A DNA stretch of 14,497 nucleotides, taken from NCBI GenBank assembly GCA_002397465.1, contig DHAP01000027.1, positions 13,946 through 28,442 of the forward strand, written 5' to 3'. This document shows, piece after piece, positions 7,898-14,111 of this stretch (positions are counted from its first letter, which is position 1; every line of letters begins with the position of its first letter). The notes under the pieces were generated by a model that worked only from the letters and a program-made list of their open reading frames with translations, was not told the origin of the DNA and ran no database searches. The stretch comes from Caryophanales bacterium UBA4951. Lineage in GTDB: Bacteria > Bacillota_I > Bacilli_A > RFN20 > CAG-826. The position numbers and the translations under genes were made by a program.

Positions 7898-7922
7898 TTT
7901 CTACTCTACTGGCTTCAAAGCA

Positions 7923-7936
7923 TGTAAGCGGTTAGA
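7923..7936 (+). promoter_or_regulatory. cre-like box (candidate CcpA site)
   Basis: TGTAAGCGGTTAGA matches the catabolite-responsive element consensus TGWAANCGNTNWCA at all but one position (G in place of the second-last C). It lies in the divergent control region, about 90 bp upstream of the predicted start of the transporter operon and upstream of the AraC gene. Carbon catabolite control by CcpA is the usual fate of such catabolic operons in Firmicutes. The upstream position leaves it open whether it represses, or limits the regulator instead. Confidence 0.5.
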
Positions 7937-7948
7937 TTTTTGCCCCAT

Positions 7949-7985
7949 TCAGTCTCTAGGACTGATGTTTTGAAACACATCAAAA
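7949..7985. repeat. Two adjacent inverted repeats in the divergent control region
   Basis: TCAGTC-N5-GACTGA (7949-7965) is followed closely by TTTTGA-N6-TCAAAA (7968-7985), both with perfect 6-bp arms. Neither is followed by a T tract, and neither matches the TGCAAT motif. They may be operators for further regulators of the divergent genes, or chance; 6-bp arms are short enough for chance. The interval 7808-8082 as a whole holds no gene. Confidence 0.35.
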
Positions 7986-8026
7986 TTGTTATTGGCCCCA
8001 AAACCATGATTTTTCCGCCCTGAAGA

Positions 8027-8056
8027 AATGCAATCTATATTGTAATTATTTGCATT
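8027..8056. promoter_or_regulatory. Inverted TGCAA repeat at the start of the AraC gene (candidate autoregulatory site)
   Basis: AATGCAA (8027-8033) and TTGCATT (8050-8056) are perfect inverted repeats 16 bp apart, with a degenerate third copy ATTGTAAT (8039-8046) between them. The core equals the TGCAAT motif seen at the two target promoters, but here in inverted orientation. It surrounds a TATATT (8036-8041) that could be a -10 and lies 26 bp before the ATG at 8083. A dimer bound here would be expected to repress the regulator's own gene. Inference from motif recurrence. Confidence 0.45.
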
Positions 8057-8082
8057 CAAATTATGATTATTCCTATAGGAAT

Positions 8083-8865
8083 ATGTTCCAGTTCATACAC
8101 GATAATCTCGACTTCTCCCATAAGGTGGACCGCGCCAGTTCGCCTCATGACGAGTATTGGAAGCACATGCACTACTTCTATGAGGTTTTCTATTTCATTT
8201 CGGGTGATGCCACATACACGGTTGACTCATCGGTAAAAAAACTCGAAAAAGGCGACCTCATAATCATTCATCCAGGCCGCTTCCACTTCGCCACCGTAAA
8301 CCGCAACGTTTTATATGAACGCTACGTCTTCAAGTTCCCAGAGGAAGCCATCCCCGCCTCTTTCCGTGAAAAGCTTCAAAACTCCGGCACCTTCTTCACT
8401 TTGAGCGGAAGATTGCTTAACTTATTGACCTCGATGGATGAGATATGTGGCAAGTTCTCCGATGAAGAGACCAGCATCCTTTTCATGAACCACATCCAAG
8501 ACCTTTTGATCTATCTCCTTCAAAACGAGAAAGCCATCCAAAAAGTCGCGGACAATCCCATCTCCTCAAACATCATCAAATACATCGATGACAACATCAC
8601 CGAGAACCTCTCGCTCAAAAAGATCGCGGAAGCCCTCAACTATTCTCCGTCTTATCTATCGAACATCTTCAAGCAGAACCTCAAGACCCCGATCATGCAA
8701 TACATCAGGACCAAGAAGATGATCTTCGCCCGTAATCTCTTAAAGCGAGGGACGACCCCTGAACAAACCGCCGAAATGCTTCATTTTGACGATTATTCCA
8801 CGTTCTACCGCTCATATTGCAAGGTGATTGGCGAATCACCATCAAAAACAAGGAAAAACATTTAG
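8083..8865 (+). CDS. AraC-family transcriptional regulator with cupin-type sensor domain
   Basis: Predicted DNA-binding regulator of the glucuronide genes on both sides. The N-terminal half has a cupin-like ligand domain (HMHYFYEVFYFISGDATYTV, then LEKGDLIIIHPGRFHF). The C-terminal hundred residues (about 160-258) form the double helix-turn-helix of the AraC/XylS family. Helix-turn-helix 1 is ENLSLKKIAEALNYSPSYLSNIFK; helix-turn-helix 2 covers TPEQTAEMLHFDDYSTFYRSYCKVIGESPSKTRKN. With the ATG at 8083 the protein has 260 residues. An in-frame TTG at 8050 would add 11 residues, but it overlaps the inverted operator and has no ribosome binding site. The ATG has only a weakly placed AGG. The start is therefore uncertain. 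The gene is divergent from the transporter operon and 84 bp upstream of the GH2 gene on the same strand, the usual place for a local activator. The ligand is unknown; a glucuronide or glucuronate is the natural guess. Confidence 0.88.
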   Translation: MFQFIHDNLDFSHKVDRASSPHDEYWKHMHYFYEVFYFISGDATYTVDSSVKKLEKGDLIIIHPGRFHFATVNRNVLYERYVFKFPEEAIPASFREKLQNSGTFFTLSGRLLNLLTSMDEICGKFSDEETSILFMNHIQDLLIYLLQNEKAIQKVADNPISSNIIKYIDDNITENLSLKKIAEALNYSPSYLSNIFKQNLKTPIMQYIRTKKMIFARNLLKRGTTPEQTAEMLHFDDYSTFYRSYCKVIGESPSKTRKNI

Positions 8866-8872
8866 CCTATTT

Positions 8873-8906
8873 TTGCAATGTTCTAGATGTATCCATGCAA
8901 TTGTGC
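8873..8906 (+). promoter_or_regulatory. Candidate AraC-family operator and -35 of the GH2 gene
   Basis: Direct TGCAAT half-sites at 8874-8879 and 8896-8901 are 22 bp apart, the same motif, orientation towards the gene and spacing as upstream of the transporter operon. The proximal half-site abuts a weak -35 TTGTGC (8901-8906), which is 17 bp from a -10-like TAAGAT (8924-8929). So the geometry between operator and promoter is also shared. This suggests coordinate activation of the hydrolase and the catabolic operon by one regulator. Confidence 0.6.
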
Positions 8907-8915
8907 CGATGGGTT

Positions 8916-8932
8916 TTTATCTTTAAGATAAA
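8916..8932. promoter_or_regulatory. 17-bp perfect palindrome over the GH2 promoter -10
   Basis: TTTATCTT-T-AAGATAAA has perfect 8-bp arms around one central base. With so small a centre it cannot form a stable hairpin loop without opening several pairs, and no T tract follows, so a dimeric repressor operator is likelier than a terminator. It covers the predicted -10 of the GH2 gene and ends 17 bp before the ATG at 8950. No counterpart is seen before the transporter operon. The regulator is unknown. Confidence 0.45.
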
Positions 8933-8949
8933 CATAAGGCGGAACACAT

Positions 8950-10905
8950 ATGCGTAAAACAATCAACTTCAACCAAGGGTGGCAATTCGTCCCCAACGCA
9001 AGCTCAATCGACGAGGCTTGCTTTACTAACGCCGAGAAGATTCATTTGCCCCACACCTGGAATGGCGAAGACGGTCAAGACGGCGGAGGCGACTATCTAA
9101 GAACCACCTGCTTATACATAAAACACTTCGATAAGCCAGAATGCCAAAAAGACGATGAGGTCTATATCGAGTTCAATGGCGTGAACTCCGAAGCCGAAGT
9201 CTATCTGAACGAACACAAACTCATCAGCCATGAGGGCGGATATTCAAGATTCCGCTGCAATCTGACATCAAGGCTGAAAGAAAAGAACATCCTCGTGGTC
9301 AAAGTATGCAATGCCGCCAACAATCACGTCTATCCCCAGACCGCCGACTTCACTTTCTATGGCGGCATCTACCGTGACGTCAATCTCATCATCGTCGGAA
9401 AGAACCACTTCGATCTTTCTTACTATGGAAGCCTTGGCTTCAAGGCGGACCCCGTGATGCAGAACGAAAAGGACGCGTCCTTAAGCGTCAAAGGCTACGT
9501 CAAAGGAGAGGGCGAAGTGAGCTTCCACCTCTACGATGAAGATGACAAAGAGGTCGCCGTCTTGAACGATCGAAGCACCAACATCATCAAAGACGTCCAT
9601 CTATGGAACGGAAGAAAAGACCCCTATCTTTATAAACTTGTGGCGCGTCTTACCCTCAACGAGAAAGTCGAGGACGAGGTCAGCGACTACATCGGTTTCC
9701 GCTCATTCTCATTAGACCCCAAGAAAGGCTTCATCCTCAACCATGAGCCTTATGCCTTAAGAGGCGTGTCCCGTCATCAGGATAGGCCCCACATCGGAAA
9801 TGCCTTGACCAAAAAAGACCATGAGGACGATATGGCTCTCATCAATGAGATTGGGGCCACCACGATCCGCCTTGCCCATTATCAGCATGACTCCTATTTC
9901 TATCATCTATGCGACGCATCAGGCCAAGTCGTTTGGTCAGAGATACCCTATATCTCCAAACACATGGAACTCGCCGATGAGAATGCCTTGGAGCAGATGA
10001 AAGAACTCATCATCCAGACCTATCACAATCCCTCGATCTGCTTCAGAGGAATCTCCAATGAGATCACGATGAAGAAGGCCAGTGAGGACCGTTACGAGGA
10101 GCACATCAAACTCAATAACCTCGTCCATGAGCTAGACCCCCACCGTTATAGCGTCATCGCCGGGTTCGTGATGATCAGCGACTGGAACAAACTCAACTTC
10201 TTTACCGACGCCGTGTCCTTGAATCTCTACTATGGCTGGTACGCACCATTCACATGGCTTAACTCCGTCAGGTTCGGCCTCTTCCACTTCTTCTATCCGA
10301 AGCGTCCGATCGGCTTATCCGAATATGGGGCCGAGGCCATGACCAATCTCCACAGCGAGCATCCCCACCGCTTCGACAACAGCGAGGAATACCAAGCCAT
10401 TTACCACGAAAAACTTCTTAAAATCATCGCCAAACGCCCATATCTATGGGCAACCCACGTCTGGAACATGTTCGACTTCGGGGCCGATGGCCGCAACCAA
10501 GGCGGCGACCCTGGCAAGAACCACAAAGGGCTTGTGAGCTTTGATCGGAAGATCAAGAAAGACGCCTTCTACATCTACAAAGCCTATTGGTCAAACGACC
10601 CCTTCGTCCATCTCTGCGGCTCCCGTTTCATTAACAGGAACGGCCACCACACGAAGATAAAGGTCTATTCAAACCAAAAGGAAGTCTCCTTGTTCGTTAA
10701 TGACAAACTAATCTCTACGAAGAAAGGGAACAAGGTCTTCTCCTTCAAGGTGCGGCTTGAGCCCAACATGAAAGTCGAGGCCAAGTCCGGCAGCCTAGTC
10801 GACAAGATGAACGTCCATAAGGTCAATAAGAAAGACCCGACATACGTCTCCCACGCTGGCAATAGCTACTCCTGGGAGAAGAAGAAAGCCACGAAGATCA
10901 AGTAG
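8950..10905 (+). CDS. GH2 glycosidase, probable cytoplasmic beta-glucuronidase
   Basis: Retaining glycoside hydrolase family 2 enzyme of 651 residues with no signal peptide, so it acts on imported substrate. Domain order is a jelly-roll sugar-binding domain (about 1-175), an Ig-like domain (about 180-270), a TIM barrel (about 275-560) and a C-terminal Ig-like domain. The barrel shows LRGVSRHQDRPHIGNALT, the acid/base E371 in ISNEIT and the nucleophile E458 in LSEYGAEA. It also has N524-H-K526-G, which fits the N-x-K motif that recognises the glucuronate carboxylate in beta-glucuronidases. Several features (AHYQHDSYFYHLCD, VWNMFDFGADGRNQGG, YKAYWSNDPFVHLCG) also occur in GH2 enzymes annotated as beta-galactosidase, so the motif alone is not decisive. 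The locus, which processes only glucuronate, favours glucuronidase. The ATG is preceded by AAGGCGG, a slightly imperfect ribosome binding site. Transcribed from its own predicted promoter behind an AraC-type operator and ended by a terminator. Confidence 0.85.
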   Translation: MRKTINFNQGWQFVPNASSIDEACFTNAEKIHLPHTWNGEDGQDGGGDYLRTTCLYIKHFDKPECQKDDEVYIEFNGVNSEAEVYLNEHKLISHEGGYSRFRCNLTSRLKEKNILVVKVCNAANNHVYPQTADFTFYGGIYRDVNLIIVGKNHFDLSYYGSLGFKADPVMQNEKDASLSVKGYVKGEGEVSFHLYDEDDKEVAVLNDRSTNIIKDVHLWNGRKDPYLYKLVARLTLNEKVEDEVSDYIGFRSFSLDPKKGFILNHEPYALRGVSRHQDRPHIGNALTKKDHEDDMALINEIGATTIRLAHYQHDSYFYHLCDASGQVVWSEIPYISKHMELADENALEQMKELIIQTYHNPSICFRGISNEITMKKASEDRYEEHIKLNNLVHELDPHRYSVIAGFVMISDWNKLNFFTDAVSLNLYYGWYAPFTWLNSVRFGLFHFFYPKRPIGLSEYGAEAMTNLHSEHPHRFDNSEEYQAIYHEKLLKIIAKRPYLWATHVWNMFDFGADGRNQGGDPGKNHKGLVSFDRKIKKDAFYIYKAYWSNDPFVHLCGSRFINRNGHHTKIKVYSNQKEVSLFVNDKLISTKKGNKVFSFKVRLEPNMKVEAKSGSLVDKMNVHKVNKKDPTYVSHAGNSYSWEKKKATKIK

Positions 10906-10915
10906 TCATATCCAT

Positions 10916-10949
10916 AAAACGTCTCTTACTGAAGAAGAGGCGTTTTTTT
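10916..10949 (+). terminator. Rho-independent terminator of the GH2 gene
   Basis: A 10-bp stem, AACGTCTCTT (10918-10927) with AAGAGGCGTT (10935-10944), contains one G-U pair and a 7-base loop, and runs into TTTTTTT (10943-10949). It begins about ten bases after the GH2 stop codon. Confidence 0.9.
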
Positions 10950-10962
10950 ATGTCCATGCAAC

Positions 10963-10992
10963 AAAAAAGGGACGGTGCTTTCGCACCATCCC
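10963..10992 (-). terminator. Rho-independent terminator of the GH3 gene
   Basis: On the minus strand GGGATGGTGC-GAAA-GCACCGTCCC forms a 10-bp stem with one G-U pair and a GNRA tetraloop, followed by six T (10968-10963). It lies 21 bases after the GH3 stop codon. It faces the terminator of the convergent GH2 gene at only 13 bp distance, so the two transcription units are cleanly separated. Confidence 0.92.
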
Positions 10993-11013
10993 AATTAGGA
11001 GGAAGCCAGAAGT

Positions 11014-14000
11014 TTAATCTTCTTTCTTCTTCTTGAGGTTCTTGTCGTAGAAGCAGTATCCGAAGAAGCCTAAGCTGGCGGCCGCTAAGATGCCGAGGGT
11101 GATCTCTGAAGCGAGAAGACCGATCTGCCAAGAGGTCTGAACTTTGACTAGCTTGGTCGTTGAGGACCAGCCATTCATCGCGCTGGAATGCACGCAGGTG
11201 TAAAGGATACGTTTGCAGGATGTCCTCATGGCGTTGGCGAGTTCGCCATAGCCAGTCTTGTAGGCATCGAACTGACCGACCGAGGTGATTGAGCCATCGA
11301 CGAGGTCATTTCCGCTTAAGACGGCGGCTGGCATCTGAACCATGCCCATGTAGAAGGTAAGGCTGTAGTAAGTTGAGGTCTGATACATGTCGGTGACGAC
11401 GAAGCCATCGAATCCCTGCTCGCCCCTGAGCCAGTCAGTGACAAGGTTGGAGGAGACGGCGGCGACTTTGGTTCCGACTCTGTTGTAGGAGCTCATCATG
11501 GCGTGGGCGCCGCCTTCTTGGATCGAGATCTCAAATGGTTTGAGGTAGATCTCACGGAAGCTTTGCTCGTTGAGCCAGGTCGAGAGGCCATAACGGTGGG
11601 TCTCTTGGTCATTGAGGGCGAAGTGCTTGATGTAGACGTAGACGCCTTTGCTTTGGATGGCTTTTATCTGATGGGCGGCGGTCACTCCGGAGAGGAAGCC
11701 GTCTTCGGAATAGTATTCGGCGTTACGGCAGGAGTATTGGCTGCGATGGATGTTCATGCCCGGGCCATATAAGCCAGAGTAGCCAGCCCATAAGCAGTTC
11801 TCGCCATAGTTCTCGCCAACGCGGGTCTCAAGATCCTTGTTGAAGGAGCCGGCGAAGATGAACATGCATGGGAAGGTCGAGCTCTTCTCGCTGGAGTCGA
11901 CGCCATTCTTGTAGGCTAAGCCATTGACGCCAGAAGCGTAGTTCTGGGTGACGCCAAGCGGGCCGTTGTGGTCGAGGGTGGCCGGTTTCCCGATCGATTC
12001 AAGACCGGCGGTCATTCTCATGCCTTCGGAGAGGAGGGAGACGGTATCATCCCAGGTGAGCTGGTCCATGAAGGTGTCCCAGATCTCGGAATCATAAGGG
12101 ATCTCGTTGCCATCGGAGTCGACTCTCATGTCGATGAGGTTGAGACCGGCGGACTGGCCATAGGTCGGATAGGCGACGTCATCTTCTTTTAACATCGAGC
12201 CATCCCAGCCTGAACGGAAGTCGTTCAGCATGTTCTGGGTCATGGTGATCTTGGTGTAGCTGGTGTTGCTATCAAGCGGATCGAGGACGACGGTGTCTTC
12301 CCAGTTGGACCTATTGATATAGGTGACGCCGGTGGACTTGGTCTCCGAATACTTGTTGAGATCGGAATCATCGAAGAGGTTTGTGATCTTCTCTCCGGTG
12401 ACCGCGGTCGAGTAGGTGGTCTTGTCGACGTTCTTTTGGCTGAGCGCGACTTTGGCTAAATCGGCGTTGCCGGTCCCAACGAGCTTGCTGCCAGAGGTGT
12501 AACCCTGGGCGGCGAGGATGTTGTTGACGGCATCGTGGGCGCCATTGCCGATGGTGAGGTAGTAATCACCAGAGGTCAGGACGTAAGTCTTGGCGTTGTT
12601 GCTGTCATAGGAAGCGAACTCTTTGGCGGGGACGGTGACGGTGACGACTTCGCTGGCGCCGGCCGCTAAGGTTGAGGTCTTCTCATATCCGACCAAGGAG
12701 ACGGCTGGGATGCCGATTCCGTTTTCGGAGGCGTAGGTGTCATAAGGTTTCTGGACATAGACTTCGACCGCGTCTTTGCCGGCGACGGTGCCGGTGTTCT
12801 TGACGGTGACGCTGACTTTGTAGTCATCGCCGCTCTTGCTGACTTTGTAGTCGGTATAGCTGAAGTCGGTGTAGCTGAGGCCATATCCGAACGGATAGGC
12901 GATGGTCTTGCTGTAGTCGAAGTCGCCGACTCCGGTGCGGCCAGTCACGTAATCGCTGTATCTGGTCTCGGAGTACTTGTAGCCAAGATAAACGCCCTCT
13001 TGGTAGACGACATAATAGTTCTCGTAAGTCCCAGCGCCGGCGGTTCCGGTGTGGAGCTCGAGGTTGCTAGGATTGTCGAAGGCATATCCGGCCTGGTTTG
13101 TGAGGATCGGGTTTTCCTTGTTGGCGTACCACATGGTATCGGAGAGTTTGCCAGAGGGGTTGACCGCTCCGGTGATGAGTCTCGCGACGCCATTCCAGCC
13201 GGTCGTGCCGACTGAGCCGACGGACAAGGCCGCGTCGATGCCATAGAGGTCATCGGCCAAGAAGCCCATGTCAGGGTTGGCGGTGCAGTTGATGATGACG
13301 ATGATCTTGCTGATGGTTCCGGCGTCTTTGAGACTCTTTAATCCCTGCAAAACGCCAATTTCTTCATTGGATAAGGTTAAGGCGTCGCCATTCGGGGTGT
13401 CAGTGCATCCGGATCTGTTGACGTCTTTGTTTCCTTCGCCCGAGACACGGACGATGTTCATGATCGCAGCGTCTCCATATCCAGAAACGCTGGAGCTGGT
13501 CGCGCCATTGATTGTGGTCCAAGGCACTTCGTTCACGGTCTCGATAAGAGGTCCGGCGGCCATCATGCCATTGCGTTTGACGCTATAGCTGGCCTGGTTG
13601 TCATTGTACCAATTCCAAACGGTCGGGTTGACGCTTAAGCCAGCGGCTTCAAGGCCCTGCTTAAGGCTTACTTCCCTGCCAGTCGCGGAACTGGAGGAGA
13701 TGGATCCAGTCGATGATGTCGTGGAGCGGACGCTTCCGATGCCATAGGTCGTGACCTTGGCGTTGGAGGCAAGCGGCAACGCGCCATTGTTCTTTAAAAG
13801 GACGGCGCCTTCTTCTTCGATCTCGGCGATGAGGTTGTCAGTGTCGGTGATCAAAGAGTTGATGTTGTTGTATTTCGACTCGTAGTATTCGGTGCTCTCA
13901 CCGGTCGAACCGGTGTCGACTTTCTTATAGGAGCTGGTTCCGAAGAAGGTGTTGATGGCGTTCACGTTGTTGTTGGCGATGCTGCTCAATAAGAGCGACA

Positions 14001-14067
14001 AGCCGAACAAGCTGGCGAACGAGGTAATGCAAACCTTCGATACCGTATACCTGGTTTTCTTTTTCAT
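11014..14067 (-). CDS. Membrane-anchored GH3 glycosidase with reversed domain order
   Basis: Predicted cell-surface glycoside hydrolase of family 3 (1017 residues). An N-terminal signal sequence or anchor (residues 1-37, possible cleavage after NVNA) is followed by the GH3 C-type alpha/beta domain (about 85-395, ending in AYPFGYGLSYTDF). Next come a fibronectin III-like domain (about 400-510), a linker, and only then the GH3 TIM barrel (about 645-930). The barrel has DHNGPLG, IKHFALNDQETHR (K814-H815) and the nucleophile D893 in GFDGFVVTDMYQ. A second transmembrane helix (about 982-1007) ends in KNLKKKKED. The reversed order is known from some clostridial and rumen beta-glucosidases. I chose the ATG at 14067 because AAGGAA precedes it; the in-frame ATG at 14097 adds ten residues that code for that ribosome binding site. 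There is no LPXTG motif. Substrate is not readable; beta-glucosidase, xylosidase or N-acetylglucosaminidase activity are all possible. It follows a small membrane protein gene by 44 bp in the same direction. Confidence 0.88.
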   Translation of the reverse strand: MKKKTRYTVSKVCITSFASLFGLSLLLSSIANNNVNAINTFFGTSSYKKVDTGSTGESTEYYESKYNNINSLITDTDNLIAEIEEEGAVLLKNNGALPLASNAKVTTYGIGSVRSTTSSTGSISSSSATGREVSLKQGLEAAGLSVNPTVWNWYNDNQASYSVKRNGMMAAGPLIETVNEVPWTTINGATSSSVSGYGDAAIMNIVRVSGEGNKDVNRSGCTDTPNGDALTLSNEEIGVLQGLKSLKDAGTISKIIVIINCTANPDMGFLADDLYGIDAALSVGSVGTTGWNGVARLITGAVNPSGKLSDTMWYANKENPILTNQAGYAFDNPSNLELHTGTAGAGTYENYYVVYQEGVYLGYKYSETRYSDYVTGRTGVGDFDYSKTIAYPFGYGLSYTDFSYTDYKVSKSGDDYKVSVTVKNTGTVAGKDAVEVYVQKPYDTYASENGIGIPAVSLVGYEKTSTLAAGASEVVTVTVPAKEFASYDSNNAKTYVLTSGDYYLTIGNGAHDAVNNILAAQGYTSGSKLVGTGNADLAKVALSQKNVDKTTYSTAVTGEKITNLFDDSDLNKYSETKSTGVTYINRSNWEDTVVLDPLDSNTSYTKITMTQNMLNDFRSGWDGSMLKEDDVAYPTYGQSAGLNLIDMRVDSDGNEIPYDSEIWDTFMDQLTWDDTVSLLSEGMRMTAGLESIGKPATLDHNGPLGVTQNYASGVNGLAYKNGVDSSEKSSTFPCMFIFAGSFNKDLETRVGENYGENCLWAGYSGLYGPGMNIHRSQYSCRNAEYYSEDGFLSGVTAAHQIKAIQSKGVYVYIKHFALNDQETHRYGLSTWLNEQSFREIYLKPFEISIQEGGAHAMMSSYNRVGTKVAAVSSNLVTDWLRGEQGFDGFVVTDMYQTSTYYSLTFYMGMVQMPAAVLSGNDLVDGSITSVGQFDAYKTGYGELANAMRTSCKRILYTCVHSSAMNGWSSTTKLVKVQTSWQIGLLASEITLGILAAASLGFFGYCFYDKNLKKKKED

Positions 14068-14111
14068 TGTTTGTTCCTTCCTGAGTTGCTTATTCAATGT
14101 GCGGACATTGA

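Noticed and set aside
8866..8949. Terminator after the AraC gene
   Set aside because: The only strong dyad (8916-8932) has a one-base centre and no T tract, and it sits over the GH2 promoter, so an operator is the better reading.
11014..11130. Sortase (LPXTG) cell-wall anchor on the GH3 protein
   Set aside because: There is a hydrophobic helix and a basic tail at the C-terminus, but no LPXTG-like motif before it; a plain transmembrane anchor fits better.
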